Counted from the first letter of the stretch, positions 1 through 9,655 are shown. The stretch is DNA of 64,000 bases from Chimaeribacter californicus (GCF_002858675.1 NZ_PJZF01000001.1:434001-498000), one strand, 5' to 3'. Made by a program: numbers and translations. The notes: generated by a model not told the origin, from the letters alone.

Positions 1-512
1 CCGAACAGATTGGCTACCAGCCGAAGCTGCTGCAAGCCGTGGAGCACGTGAACTATCAGCAGAAATATAAGCTGACCCAGTTCATCAAACGTGAGTTCGG
101 CGACAACCTGAAAGGCAAAACCTTTGCGCTGTGGGGCCTCTCCTTCAAGCCAAATACCGACGATATGCGTGAAGCCTCCAGCCGCGTGCTGATGGAAACC
201 CTGTGGGAAGCCGGTGCGCAGGTGCAGGCCTTTGACCCGGAAGCGATGGACGAAACCCAGCGCATTTATGGTCACCGTGACTCCCTGAAACTGATGGGCA
301 CCAAAGAAGCTGCTTTGCAAGGCGCTGATGCACTGGTAATTTGTACCGAATGGCAGAACTTCCGCGCGCCGGACTTTGATGTGATCAAGGCGTCGCTGAA
401 GCAGCCGGTCATTTTTGATGGCCGTAACCTTTTCGATCCGGAGCGTCTGGCGAAGCGTGGTTTCACCTACTATGCAATCGGCCGTGGCGCATCGGTGCAA
501 GTGCACGATTAA
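1..512 (+). CDS. ugd: UDP-glucose 6-dehydrogenase, 3' part (5' end outside window)
   Basis: The reading frame is already open at base 3 and runs to a TAA at 510-512, so only the C-terminal ~169 residues are present. The text GLSFKPNTDDMR followed by EASSR is the hallmark of the Ugd hinge and UDP-binding C-terminal domain. Known role: cytosolic NAD-dependent four-electron oxidation of UDP-glucose to UDP-glucuronate, feeding capsule, colanic-acid-like or LPS-modifying sugars. The next gene begins 9 bp downstream and uses the product, so the two are very likely co-transcribed. In E. coli hns is preceded by galU, not ugd, so this neighbourhood differs. The catalytic Cys lies upstream of the window and could not be checked. 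Confidence 0.95.
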   Translation, partial: EQIGYQPKLLQAVEHVNYQQKYKLTQFIKREFGDNLKGKTFALWGLSFKPNTDDMREASSRVLMETLWEAGAQVQAFDPEAMDETQRIYGHRDSLKLMGTKEAALQGADALVICTEWQNFRAPDFDVIKASLKQPVIFDGRNLFDPERLAKRGFTYYAIGRGASVQVHD

Positions 513-521
513 GAGGTAGGT

Positions 522-1526
522 ATGAATTTTCTGGTAACAGGCGCGGCCGGTTTTATTGGTTATCATGTCACTGAGCGACTGCTGGCTGCCGGCCATCAGG
601 TGGTCGGGATCGATAACCTGAATGACTATTATGATGTCAATCTTAAGCTGGCGCGCCTGGCCAGGCTGGAGCAGCCGGGTTTCACCTTTATCAAGCTGGA
701 CCTGGCTGACCGTGAGGGCATGGCTGAACTGTTTGCAACCCATCATTTCCAGCGTGTCATTCATCTGGGCGCGCAGGCCGGGGTTCGGTATTCGTTGGAG
801 AACCCGCTGGCATACGCGGATGCCAACCTGATTGGTCACCTGAATGTGCTGGAAGGGTGCCGGCATAATAAGGTAGAGCATCTGCTTTATGCGTCCTCCA
901 GTTCAGTCTATGGCCTGAACCAGAAAATGCCTTTCTCTACCGATGATTCGGTTGATCACCCGGTGTCACTCTATGCGGCGACCAAGAAAGCGAATGAGCT
1001 GATGTCACATACTTATTCGCACCTCTATAGTCTGCCGACGACCGGACTGCGGTTCTTTACCGTGTATGGCCCCTGGGGCCGGCCGGATATGGCGCTGTTT
1101 AAGTTTACCCGGGCCATGCTGGCCGGAGAGGCGATTGACGTCTATAACCGTGGCGAGATGCGCCGTGACTTCACCTATATCGATGATATCGCGGAAGCCA
1201 TTGTCCGGTTACAAGCGGTTATTCCGCAACCGGACACAGGCTGGACGGTGGAGCAGGGCTCTGCTGCAACCAGCTCAGCCCCATACCGGGTATACAATAT
1301 CGGTAACAGCCAGCCGGTGAAGCTGATGGCGTATATAGAAGCGCTGGAAGCCGCGTTAGGAATTGAAGCCAGAAAAAATCTGCTGCCTATGCAGCCGGGT
1401 GATGTGCTGGAAACCAGCGCGGATACCACAGCGCTTTATCAGGCGATTGGTTTTAAGCCAGAGACCAGCGTAACCGACGGTATTCAACGCTTTGTTGATT
1501 GGTATCGTAACTTTTATCAACAATAA
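522..1526 (+). CDS. UDP-glucuronate 4-epimerase (extended SDR family)
   Basis: 334 residues, the full length for UDP-GlcA 4-epimerases. The N-terminus has the NAD-binding glycine motif TGAAGFIG (residues 7-14) and an acidic end to beta-2 (GIDNLNDYYD). The catalytic set is SSSSVYG followed by YAATKK (YxxxK), and RRDFTYIDDI is typical of the sugar-nucleotide epimerase C-terminal half. The IDNLNDYYD...LK signature is characteristic of GlcA/GalA epimerases rather than GalE. Inferred reaction: UDP-GlcA to UDP-GalA in the cytosol. A good RBS (AGAGGTAGGT) lies just before ATG 522, 9 bp after ugd, so the pair supplies uronic acids for a surface polysaccharide. WbpP-type activity on UDP-GlcNAc is less likely given the ugd partner. 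Confidence 0.9.
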   Translation: MNFLVTGAAGFIGYHVTERLLAAGHQVVGIDNLNDYYDVNLKLARLARLEQPGFTFIKLDLADREGMAELFATHHFQRVIHLGAQAGVRYSLENPLAYADANLIGHLNVLEGCRHNKVEHLLYASSSSVYGLNQKMPFSTDDSVDHPVSLYAATKKANELMSHTYSHLYSLPTTGLRFFTVYGPWGRPDMALFKFTRAMLAGEAIDVYNRGEMRRDFTYIDDIAEAIVRLQAVIPQPDTGWTVEQGSAATSSAPYRVYNIGNSQPVKLMAYIEALEAALGIEARKNLLPMQPGDVLETSADTTALYQAIGFKPETSVTDGIQRFVDWYRNFYQQ

Positions 1527-1540
1527 AACGAAGAGAGTTT

Positions 1541-1570
1541 AAAAAGGGATGCTTCGGCATCCCTTTTTTA
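1541..1570 (+). terminator. Rho-independent terminator of the ugd-epimerase unit
   Basis: Perfect 7-bp stem GGGATGC/GCATCCC closed by a TTCG tetraloop and followed by six T. It lies 15 bp after the epimerase stop codon. Confidence 0.92.
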
Positions 1571-1624
1571 TGGCTATTCTATTATTGTTTTATTTGTGTT
1601 TTTAAAATGTAAAATAAATGTATA

Positions 1625-1650
1625 TAAAAATACTCCCATCGGGAGTATTG
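1625..1650 (-). terminator. Terminator downstream of hns
   Basis: Inverted repeat ATACTCCC-ATC-GGGAGTAT. On the minus strand the stem is followed by a run of five T, placing it 35-60 bp after the hns stop codon. Confidence 0.8.
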
Positions 1651-1683
1651 TTTTAAGCAGATGACGTGCAACACAATGACAAA

Positions 1684-2091
1684 TTAGAGCAGGAAATCGT
1701 CCAGCGATTTACCTTCTTCATCAATTGCCTTTTTGATCACTGCTGGTGTACGCCCCTGGCCTGTCCAGGTACGGGTTTCACCGTTCTCGTCCTGATACTG
1801 GTATTTTGCCGGGCGTGCAGCACGCTTGGCTTTCCCTGCCGGCTTAGCGGCAGCCAGGGTTTGCATTAACTCGTTTGGATCGATACCGTCAGCAATTAAC
1901 ATCTCGCGGTATTGCTGCAGCTTGCGGGTACGCTCTTCTGTTTCCGCAGCAACATGTTGTTCTTCTTCCCGGCGTTCAGTAACAACAACATCCAATTTTT
2001 CCAGCATCTCTTCAAGCGTTTCAAGAGAACACTCTCTTGCCTGCGCCCGCAAAGTGCGGATGTTGTTCAGAATTTTCAAAGCTTCGCTCAT
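1684..2091 (-). CDS. hns: Nucleoid-associated silencer H-NS
   Basis: 135 residues, the normal H-NS length. The start [20 protein letters not shown] is the N-terminal dimerisation helix set. Residues ~20-80 are a charged coiled coil, then a flexible linker rich in Ala/Lys/Pro ([12 protein letters not shown]). The C-terminal DNA-binding domain carries [20 protein letters not shown], including the QGR minor-groove hook. Known role: binds and bridges AT-rich DNA, silencing horizontally acquired genes. ATG 2091 has an upstream AGGA (AGTAGGACA). It is convergent with the ugd/epimerase unit and divergent from tdk, the latter as in E. coli. Confidence 0.98.
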   Translation of the reverse strand: MSEALKILNNIRTLRAQARECSLETLEEMLEKLDVVVTERREEEQHVAAETEERTRKLQQYREMLIADGIDPNELMQTLAAAKPAGKAKRAARPAKYQYQDENGETRTWTGQGRTPAVIKKAIDEEGKSLDDFLL

Positions 2092-2577
2092 TGTCCTACT
2101 CTCTAATTATCATATGGGGTATTCGCCGTAATAATAGAGTGCAGGTTTAAATTCTGCAACAGCCAATATGCCGCGGCTCAGTCAGTTATTGTATAAGCCC
2201 ATTATTTTTCCCGTTAAAAATAGCCTATAAAACGAGGGGAGATAAAAAAGGGAACAGATAAAAAGAGCGACTACAGGTATTTGAATTTACTGTATCCAGG
2301 CGTTTTTTTGATTATGAAAACCTGTTTTATTATACCTCTTTCCATAGACCAGACATTATTTACGCTATTTTGTAAGGAAATCGTAAGCCGGGGGCAGACG
2401 ATGTAGCCAGAATGCTGCCTTCATATTCATTTTAACGAGATAGCCCAAATTACGCGGTCGGTGCGTGCCAGGAAACGGCAGACAGGGCAGGGAAGATGAA
2501 CAGGCAGAGGATCTGCCTGTAGCGCTATGTTACACTCCACGCAAATTCGATTTAGTGTGATAGGGAACGCGAGAGCA
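2092..2577. promoter_or_regulatory. hns/tdk divergent control region
   Basis: 486 bp without a convincing gene. It is clearly more AT-rich than the surrounding coding DNA, as expected for an autoregulated hns promoter. A perfect 8-bp hairpin (CAGGCAGA-GGA-TCTGCCTG, 2501-2519) sits 59 bp upstream of the tdk start. TATGTT (2526-2531) could be the tdk -10 element. No other structure could be supported. Confidence 0.5.
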
Positions 2578-3174
2578 ATGGCTCAACTCTATTTTTATTA
2601 TTCCGCGATGAACGCCGGAAAATCTACCGCTTTGCTGCAATCGTCCTATAACTATCAGGAACGCGGTATGCGCACCCTGGTGTTTACCGCTGAAATTGAC
2701 CGGCGCTTTGGGGTAGGTAAAGTCAGTTCCCGAATAGGCCTCTCTTCTCAGGCACAGCTCTATAATGCAGACACCGATTTACAGGCCATGATTACCCAAG
2801 AGCATGTTCAGCAGCCGGTACACTGTGTTTTATTAGATGAAAGCCAGTTTCTGACAAAGGGCCAGGTAAGCCAGTTATGTGACGTGGTCGATCAACTGGA
2901 TATTCCGGTATTATGTTACGGACTCAGGACGGATTTTCTTGGTGAGCTCTTTACCGGCAGCCAATATCTGTTGGCATGGGCGGATAAGCTTGTGGAGTTA
3001 AAGACAATTTGTCATTGTGGCCGTAAAGCTAACCGTGTATTACGCCTCGACCAGAATGGCCGGCCGATGCATGCCGGCGAGCAGGTGGTGATTGGCGGTA
3101 ATGAGCGTTATGTATCGGTTTGCCGCAAACACTACAGGGATGCCCTATCCGGCACCAGTGAAGAGCACGAGTAA
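2578..3174 (+). CDS. tdk: Thymidine kinase (type II)
   Basis: The frame is open from 2527, but ATG 2578 is chosen because [17 protein letters not shown] is the conserved family N-terminus and AGGGAACGCGAGAGCA supplies a weak RBS. The resulting protein has 198 residues. P-loop: MNAGKST (11-17). The catalytic base Glu88 lies in LLDESQF. The lasso domain has the zinc ligands CHCGRKA and CRKH. Known role: ATP-dependent phosphorylation of thymidine to dTMP in the salvage pathway, tetrameric and feedback-inhibited by dTTP. E. coli has the same gene between hns and adhE. Confidence 0.97.
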   Translation: MAQLYFYYSAMNAGKSTALLQSSYNYQERGMRTLVFTAEIDRRFGVGKVSSRIGLSSQAQLYNADTDLQAMITQEHVQQPVHCVLLDESQFLTKGQVSQLCDVVDQLDIPVLCYGLRTDFLGELFTGSQYLLAWADKLVELKTICHCGRKANRVLRLDQNGRPMHAGEQVVIGGNERYVSVCRKHYRDALSGTSEEHE

Positions 3175-3213
3175 CGCTTTTATTGCGCCCGTTTTTATAT
3201 AAAAACCCGCATA

Positions 3214-3243
3214 AAAAAACCCGCCTGAATGGCGGGTTTTTAG
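3214..3243. terminator. Bidirectional terminator between tdk and adhE
   Basis: Stem AACCCGCC-TGAAT-GGCGGGTT with an A-run on the left and a T-run on the right, so it can end transcription of tdk (+) and of adhE (-). Confidence 0.9.
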
Positions 3244-3322
3244 TGGTCATGCTAAATCATTTGCCTGAAAGGGGATGATTTTACAGTACGCCCCTTTTGA
3301 AAAGAGGCGCAGCCTGCAAACA

Positions 3323-6004
3323 TTATTTCTTCGCTTTTTTATCCGCTTTTACCAGCTCGGCGACGGCAACGGTTTCAACTTCCGTGGCCTTTTCCTCTTC
3401 AGTAAATTTGCGGCCGTAGTAGGTGTCCAGCAGAATCTGTTTCAGTTCAGCAATCAGCGGGTAACGTGGGTTAGCCCCGGTACACTGATCGTCAAAGGCA
3501 TCTTCAGACAGCTTATCCACTTTCGCCAGGAAATCAGCTTCCTGTACGCCTGCTTCACGGATAGACGTTGGGATACCCAGTTCAGCTTTAATTTCATCCA
3601 GCCAGTTGAGTAATTTCTCAATTTTCTGTGCGGTGCGATCGCCAGGTGCGCTCAGGCCAAGGTGATCAGCGATTTCAGCATAACGACGGCGTGCTTGCGG
3701 ACGGTCGTACTGGCTGAAGGCTGTTTGCTTGGTCGGGTTGTCATTCGCGTTATACCGGATAACGTTGGAAATCAGCATCGCATTCGCCAGGCCATGAGGA
3801 ATATGGAACTCTGAGCCCAGTTTGTGGGCGATAGAGTGGCAGACCCCCAGGAAGGCGTTGGCAAACGCGATACCCGCGATGGTCGCCGCATTATGGACAC
3901 GTTCACGGGCCACCGGGTTTTTCGCGCCGTCACGGTAGCTTTGTGGCAGGTTTTCTTTCAGCAGTTTCAGAGCCTGGAGTGCCTGACCATCAGAGTACTC
4001 ATTTGCCAGTACAGAAACGTACGCTTCCAGCGCATGGGTGACTGCATCCAGGCCGCCAAAGGCACAGAGTGATTTCGGCATGTTCATGACCAGGTTGGCA
4101 TCGACAATCGCCATATCCGGGGTCAGCGCATAGTCAGCCAGCGGATATTTCTGGCCGGTCGCATCATCAGTTACCACAGCAAACGGCGTCACTTCAGAAC
4201 CGGTACCGGAGGTGGTAGTGATGGCGATCATTTTTGCTTTAACGCCCATTTTCGGGAATTTGTAGATGCGTTTACGGATATCCATAAAGCGCAGCGCCAG
4301 CTCCTCGAAGTGGGTTTCAGGATGCTCGTACATCACCCACATAATTTTGGCCGCATCCATCGGGGAGCCGCCGCCCAGCGCAATGATGACATCCGGTTTA
4401 AAGGAGTTCATCAGCTCCGCACCTTTACGCACGATGCTCAGGGTTGGATCAGCTTCAACCTCGAAGAACACTTCTGTTTCAATACCATGCGATTTCAGTA
4501 CGCTGGTGACCTGATCGGCATAACCGTTATTAAACAGGAAGCGGTCAGTAACGATAAACGCACGTTTAGCGCCATCTGTTGCGACTTCTTCCAGAGCAAT
4601 CGGCAGTGAACCACGACGGAAATAGATAGATTTCGGAAGTTTATGCCACAACATATTTTCTGCTCGTTTTGCGACGGTTTTCTTATTGATCAGATGCTTA
4701 GGACCTACGTTCTCAGAAATGGAGTTGCCGCCCCAGGAGCCGCAGCCCAGCGTCAGAGAAGGCGCCAGCTTGAAGTTGTACAGGTCGCCGATCCCCCCCT
4801 GTGATGCCGGGGTATTAATCAGGATACGGGCGGTCTTCATCTTGTCACCGAAGTAATTCACCCGTTCCGGTTGGTTATCCTGGTCAGTATAGAGACAGGA
4901 GGTATGGCCGATACCGCCCATAGCGACCAGTTTCTCCGCCTTGCTCACTGCGTCGTGGAAGTCAGTGGCACGGTACATCGCCAGTGTCGGAGAGAGTTTT
5001 TCATGGGCGAAAGGCTCAGACTCATCGACCAGAGCAACTTCACCAATCAGGACTTTGGTTGATGCAGGCACGCGGATGCCGGCCATTTCAGCAATTTTGT
5101 GTGCCGGTTGGCCGACAATGGCCGCATTCAGGCCACCATTTTTCAGGATAATATCCTGAACGGCTTTCAGCTCCTGACCACGCAGCAGGTAGCCGCCATG
5201 GCTGGCAAAACGTTCGCGGACGGCATCATACACAGCGTCAACCACAATCACTGACTGCTCAGACGCACAGATAACCCCGTTATCGAAGGTTTTCGACATC
5301 AGGATAGAGGCCACAACACGTTTAATATCTGCGGTTTCATCCACGACCACCGGGGTATTACCCGCCCCGACGCCGATAGCCGGTTTACCGGAGCTGTATG
5401 CTGCTTTCACCATACCTGGGCCGCCGGTTGCCAGGATCAGGTTCAGATCCGGGTGATGCATCAGTTGATTAGAAAGCTCAACGGAGGGTTCATCAATCCA
5501 GCCAATAATATCTTTCGGTGCCCCGGCGGCAATGGCGGCCTGCAGCACGATATCAGCGGCTTTGTTGGTGGCATTTTTCGCCCGTGGATGCGGGGAGAAG
5601 ATGATGCCGTTACGGGTTTTCAGGCTAATCAGCGCCTTGAAAATGGCAGTCGAGGTCGGGTTGGTGGTAGGAACGATACCGCAAATCAGGCCAATAGGTT
5701 CAGCGATGGTAATGGTCCCGAAGGTGTCATCTTCTGACAGCACCCCACAGGTTTTTTCATCTTTGTAGGCGTTGTAAATATATTCAGAAGCAAAGTGGTT
5801 TTTAATGACTTTATCTTCCACAATACCCATGCCGGATTCTGCAACGGCCATTTTGGCCAGCGGAATGCGGGCATCAGCGGCAGCCAGAGCGGCGGCACGG
5901 AAGATTTTGTCGACTTGCTCCTGGGTAAAGTTGGCATATTCGCGCTGGGCTTCTTTGACACGGGCCACAAGTGCGTTAAGTTCAGCAACATTCGTTACAG
6001 CCAT
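3323..6004 (-). CDS. adhE: Bifunctional acetaldehyde-CoA / alcohol dehydrogenase
   Basis: 893 residues, the usual AdhE length. The N-terminal half is a CoA-acylating aldehyde dehydrogenase with catalytic Cys246 in DNGVICASEQ and the loop GVGAGNTPVVVDE. The C-terminal half is an iron-dependent alcohol dehydrogenase with GGGSPMDAAK (NAD binding) and the metal-ligand segment HKLGSEFHIPHGLANA. Known role: two-step NADH-dependent reduction of acetyl-CoA to ethanol in fermentation, assembling into helical spirosomes. A strong RBS (CAGGAGAG) precedes ATG 6004. A perfect FNR box lies about 260 bp upstream, which fits anaerobic expression. Confidence 0.99.
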   Translation of the reverse strand: MAVTNVAELNALVARVKEAQREYANFTQEQVDKIFRAAALAAADARIPLAKMAVAESGMGIVEDKVIKNHFASEYIYNAYKDEKTCGVLSEDDTFGTITIAEPIGLICGIVPTTNPTSTAIFKALISLKTRNGIIFSPHPRAKNATNKAADIVLQAAIAAGAPKDIIGWIDEPSVELSNQLMHHPDLNLILATGGPGMVKAAYSSGKPAIGVGAGNTPVVVDETADIKRVVASILMSKTFDNGVICASEQSVIVVDAVYDAVRERFASHGGYLLRGQELKAVQDIILKNGGLNAAIVGQPAHKIAEMAGIRVPASTKVLIGEVALVDESEPFAHEKLSPTLAMYRATDFHDAVSKAEKLVAMGGIGHTSCLYTDQDNQPERVNYFGDKMKTARILINTPASQGGIGDLYNFKLAPSLTLGCGSWGGNSISENVGPKHLINKKTVAKRAENMLWHKLPKSIYFRRGSLPIALEEVATDGAKRAFIVTDRFLFNNGYADQVTSVLKSHGIETEVFFEVEADPTLSIVRKGAELMNSFKPDVIIALGGGSPMDAAKIMWVMYEHPETHFEELALRFMDIRKRIYKFPKMGVKAKMIAITTTSGTGSEVTPFAVVTDDATGQKYPLADYALTPDMAIVDANLVMNMPKSLCAFGGLDAVTHALEAYVSVLANEYSDGQALQALKLLKENLPQSYRDGAKNPVARERVHNAATIAGIAFANAFLGVCHSIAHKLGSEFHIPHGLANAMLISNVIRYNANDNPTKQTAFSQYDRPQARRRYAEIADHLGLSAPGDRTAQKIEKLLNWLDEIKAELGIPTSIREAGVQEADFLAKVDKLSEDAFDDQCTGANPRYPLIAELKQILLDTYYGRKFTEEEKATEVETVAVAELVKADKKAKK

Positions 6005-6526
6005 AATGCTCTCCTGATAAGGTTAAACTCTTTTAGTAAATGAGCTGTCAGCATCGCACCAAGTATAGCCCTGGGGGACATGTACGTTTTGGTGATGACC
6101 TGTTTCCCTGGTCAGAGTGCAATATCGCTTATTTACTGAAAGAGCTTGTTAGCATGCTGCGGTGCGGCGTAATGAGAAAAAAAGCCGCTTATGATGAAGT
6201 TGGACAGGGTCTCGTGATTTCTTAATATGGTGCAATCTTACTCTTCCCTGTTTAACGTTTCTTGATCCAGATCAAGAAAACGCGAAGCTGACACCTTTCA
6301 GCAAACACCAGGAATGAGAAAAAGTCTCATAGATAAGAAATGTTTTTTATTTCTTGCCAGAAAGAAAAGATTAGGCAAAACCCTTCACTAAAGGCAGTGA
6401 TTTGTTTCTTAATAGGTCTGAATATCACTATTTAATCCTGTTAATGGTGATGGATTATATCAGGTAATTCTATTACATTAGCGGCCTTCAAAATCTCACT
6501 CTTATGGCCTGTTGACGGAGTTCTGC
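6005..6526. promoter_or_regulatory. adhE/ychE divergent intergenic region
   Basis: 522 bp without a supported gene. Its clearest element is the FNR box at 6262-6275, roughly midway between the two divergent starts. The rest is AT-rich, consistent with the long, processed leader known for adhE in E. coli. Confidence 0.5.
6262..6275. promoter_or_regulatory. FNR box (perfect consensus)
   Basis: TTGATCCAGATCAA matches TTGAT-N4-ATCAA at all ten fixed positions. It lies 257 bp upstream of the adhE start and 251 bp upstream of the ychE start. The direction of control (adhE, ychE or both) is inference. Confidence 0.75.
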
Positions 6527-7171
6527 GTGAGCCAGACACTACTGGATTTGTCAGGATACATTAAATTTTTTGTCGGACTTTTTGCGCTGGTAAACCCGAT
6601 TGGGATCCTGCCGGTATTTATCAGTATGACCAGCTATCAGGCAGCTGCCGGCAGGAATAAAACCAACCTGACGGCTAACCTGTCAGTCGCGATTATTCTT
6701 TGCACCTCACTGTTCCTGGGCGATGCGATTCTGCACCTTTTCGGTATTTCCATTGATTCGTTCAGAATTGCCGGCGGCATTCTGGTGGTTACCATTGCGA
6801 TGTCAATGATCAGCGGTAAGCTGGGTGAGGATAAGCAAAATAAACAGGAAAAATCGGAGTCAGCCATTCGTGAAAGCGTTGGTGTGGTGCCGCTGGCACT
6901 GCCCTTAATGGCGGGACCGGGGGCTATCAGTTCCACCATTGTCTGGAGTTCCCGTTATCATAGCTGGCAAAACCTGCTTGGGCTGACACTGGCTATTGCC
7001 TTTTTCTCCTTCTGCTGCTGGCTGCTGTTCCGCGCTGCCCCGCTGGTGGTGAGGTTGCTGGGGCAAACCGGCATTAACGTCGTTACCCGTATTATGGGAT
7101 TATTATTGATGGCGTTGGGTATCGAATTTATTGTTACCGGTATCAAAACGATTTTCCCTGGTTTGCTGTAA
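6527..7171 (+). CDS. ychE: MarC-family (NAAT) inner membrane protein YchE
   Basis: 214 residues from GTG 6527, chosen because ACGGAG lies 7 bp upstream; a TTG start at 6512 would overlap that RBS. Six hydrophobic segments are visible, beginning at IKFFVGLFALVNPIGILPVF, with family markers GEDKQNKQEKSES in the cytoplasmic loop and RIMGLLLMALGIEFI near the end. It is an integral inner-membrane protein. MarC/YchE proteins were once linked to multidrug resistance and amino acid transport, but no firm substrate is known. Its position between adhE and oppA matches E. coli. Confidence 0.92.
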   Translation: MSQTLLDLSGYIKFFVGLFALVNPIGILPVFISMTSYQAAAGRNKTNLTANLSVAIILCTSLFLGDAILHLFGISIDSFRIAGGILVVTIAMSMISGKLGEDKQNKQEKSESAIRESVGVVPLALPLMAGPGAISSTIVWSSRYHSWQNLLGLTLAIAFFSFCCWLLFRAAPLVVRLLGQTGINVVTRIMGLLLMALGIEFIVTGIKTIFPGLL

Positions 7172-7848
7172 CGTTATTTCCTGCCGGCTGTGTTAACCGG
7201 CCTGACTTTCGGCCCGTGACAGGTTTCACGGGCCAGAAGCAATGATACGATTCTTTTCCCTGCCTTTTATCGGTGCAACATTTGCTGAGCAAACCCGCGA
7301 TTGCACTACAATGTTGCATTAAACCAGCCTTAATGAACCATCTGGGTTCAATCCTTTATTTCTGCCACTTTTCTTGCGCTTACCTCGTTTAAAAAAATCT
7401 CGTTTTTTCTTTTGATGTTAATTTAGTCACATCATTCAGGGGGGCTTGTGAAGCCGGTTATGAGATGATATTAGTGTTTTATCAGACCTGAGCAGAAGTT
7501 TATTCTTCAGGCGAAAAGGATGTTAACGCTTTGTTTTTGATTTTTAGATTATTACAGGTGTCTGCTTCTGACCGACAAAGGCCTTCAAAGCCAACTTATT
7601 GTTTTTAATGTTTTTATGCCGTTTAGATGACATATTTTCTCTACTTTGCGGCATACACACATGTCTATAAAAGAGAAATGCTTAACATTTCTGCAAAATA
7701 GATTGGCACAACATTTTAGCTTCTGATAATTTTTCGAACCCACCTTGTGTGCTGGCCCTTTTGGGCTTTTGGACGTAGGCAGGCCTGAAATTTGCTAGTA
7801 ACCCCATCTTAAGTGATCAAATTAAAACAGAGGGAGAGGAGTGTGGCA
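7172..7848. promoter_or_regulatory. Long AT-rich leader/promoter region of the opp operon
   Basis: 677 bp without a supported gene. A hairpin GGCCCGTGA-CAGGTT-TCACGGGCC (7211-7234) follows ychE, but no T-run adjoins it. The remainder is AT-rich. A CACAACA element at 7707-7713 resembles the CA-rich targets of the GcvB small RNA, which represses oppA in E. coli; this is suggestive only. A purine-rich RBS (AGGGAGAGGAG) ends at 7841. Confidence 0.4.
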
Positions 7849-9486
7849 GTGATCTCAATGTTGTTTAAACCTGCACGCGCGGCAGTGTTTGCTGCCCTGG
7901 CTGGGGCCTTTCCTGCTCCTTTGCTGTTTGCTGCCGAAGTGCCTGCGTCAGTAACGTTAGCCAAACAGCAGTCCATCGTGATTAATAACGGCTCAGAGGT
8001 CTCCTCCCTTGATCCACAAAAAATAGAGGGTGTCCCTGAATCGAATATTATTCTTAACCTGCTGGAAGGCCTAGTCGAAACGGATGCCAACGGTAACATT
8101 ACGCCCGGCGTGGCCGAACGTTGGGAAAACAGTGATTACCGGGTCTGGACCTTCCATCTGCGCCAGAATAGCCGCTGGAGTGATGGTACACCGGTCACGG
8201 CCGGAGATTTTGTCTATAGCTGGCAACGTCTGGTTGATCCAAAAACCGCCTCGCCGTACGGCAGCTATCTGCAATTCGGCAAAGTCGAAAATATAGACGC
8301 TATCCTGGCCGGTAAAAAAACGCCGGATGCCCTTGGCGTCAAAGCGCTGGATGAAAAGACGCTGCAAGTGACGCTCAGCGCGCCGGTGCCTTATTTCGTG
8401 TCATTACTGGCGAATACTGCCCTTAAACCGGTTAAGCAGTCAGTGATTGAAAAGTATGGTGAACGCTGGACCCAGCCGGAGAATTATGTCGGTAACGGTG
8501 CATTCCGCCTGACGAAGTGGGTGGTGAATGAGCGTATCGAGGTTGAACGCAGCCCGACTTACTGGAATAACAGTAAAACGGTTATTGAGCATGCGACATT
8601 CCTGCCTATTTCCTCGGAAGTGAGTGATGTGAACCGCTACCGCAGTGGTGATACCGATATCACTAACAGCGCTATACCTCCGACCTTGTTCCCGATGGTG
8701 AAAAAAGAGCTGACTACGCAGCTGCATGTCAGCCCGTTGCTGTGCACGTTTTATTATGAGCTGAATAACCGCCGTCCGCCCCTGAATGATGTGCGTGTTC
8801 GTACCGCGCTGAAAATGGGGCTGGATCGCCAGATCATTACCGAGAAAATCATGGGGCAGGGCCAAATCCCTGCCTATGGCCTGACGCCGCCTTATACCGC
8901 CGGCGCAGATTTTACCGCACCCGCCTGGGCCGGCTGGAGCCAGCAACAGCGCAATGCCGAAGGGCGCAAATTATTGGCGGAGGCGGGGTTCACTGACCAG
9001 CATCCGCTTAAGGTCGCGCTGCTCTACAACACCTCCGATCAAAACAAACAGCAGGCGATTGCCGCCGCCTCGATGTGGACCAAAAACCTGGGCGCGCAGG
9101 TTACCCTGCAGAACCAGGAGTGGAAAACCATGCTGGAGACCCGCCGCCAGGGTAACTATGACATTGCCCGCGCAACCTGGTGTGCGGATTACAACGAGCC
9201 GTCAACGTTCCTCAGCATGGCGCTCTCTACCAGCACGAACAACACCATGTTTTACAAGAGCGCAGAGTATGACCGCCTGATGGCGGCATCACTGACCGCA
9301 CCGGATGATGCGGCCCGCCATGCCCTCTATCAGCAGGCGGAAAATCAGCTGGATAGCGACTCCGTCCTGGTCCCGGTCTATTACCGGGTCAGTGCCCGGC
9401 TGGTCAAGCCAACCGTGGGGGGCTTTACCGGTAAAGATCCGCAGGATCTGACGGATTTGAAAAATTACTACCGAATCCAGCCCTGA
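7849..9486 (+). CDS. oppA: Periplasmic oligopeptide-binding protein, first copy
   Basis: Extracytoplasmic solute-binding protein family 5 (OppA). GTG 7849 is proposed because it lies 7 bp after AGGAG and gives a 28-residue signal peptide ending LLFA/AEVPA, the same length as that of the second copy; GTG 7843 and ATG 7858 are alternatives. The protein then has 545 residues. OppA landmarks: NNGSEVSSLDPQ, GVPESNI, a ligand-pocket segment with TWCADYNEPSTF, and the C-terminus VGGFTGKDPQDL. Known role: captures 2-5-residue peptides for OppBCDF. It clearly resembles the adjacent copy throughout but differs in pocket-lining stretches and signal peptide, so it is probably a specialised paralogue. Confidence 0.93.
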   Translation: MISMLFKPARAAVFAALAGAFPAPLLFAAEVPASVTLAKQQSIVINNGSEVSSLDPQKIEGVPESNIILNLLEGLVETDANGNITPGVAERWENSDYRVWTFHLRQNSRWSDGTPVTAGDFVYSWQRLVDPKTASPYGSYLQFGKVENIDAILAGKKTPDALGVKALDEKTLQVTLSAPVPYFVSLLANTALKPVKQSVIEKYGERWTQPENYVGNGAFRLTKWVVNERIEVERSPTYWNNSKTVIEHATFLPISSEVSDVNRYRSGDTDITNSAIPPTLFPMVKKELTTQLHVSPLLCTFYYELNNRRPPLNDVRVRTALKMGLDRQIITEKIMGQGQIPAYGLTPPYTAGADFTAPAWAGWSQQQRNAEGRKLLAEAGFTDQHPLKVALLYNTSDQNKQQAIAAASMWTKNLGAQVTLQNQEWKTMLETRRQGNYDIARATWCADYNEPSTFLSMALSTSTNNTMFYKSAEYDRLMAASLTAPDDAARHALYQQAENQLDSDSVLVPVYYRVSARLVKPTVGGFTGKDPQDLTDLKNYYRIQP

Positions 9487-9606
9487 GCCGGGTTCACAGG
9501 ATAAGAATCAGGGGTAGTGCCCTTATTGGGGGCAGTACAAAGTGAGCCACTGCGGAGCGGCCGCCGTTCCGGTCACTCTGCAGTCACTCTCCGTTCGCGG
9601 AGCAAT

Positions 9607-9625
9607 CCTGCCGTTTAACGGCAGG
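9607..9625 (+). promoter_or_regulatory. Hairpin between the two oppA genes
   Basis: CCTGCCG-TTTAA-CGGCAGG forms a 7-bp (up to 9-bp) stem without a T-run. It may be an mRNA-stabilising or processing hairpin in the 169-bp gap. Confidence 0.5.
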
Positions 9626-9655
9626 TTCATAATAAAAAGTGGAGTTAAAAACAGA

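Noticed and set aside
7707-7713. GcvB small-RNA target in the oppA leader
   Set aside because: CACAACA is too short to assert without an interaction calculation; mentioned only as a possibility.
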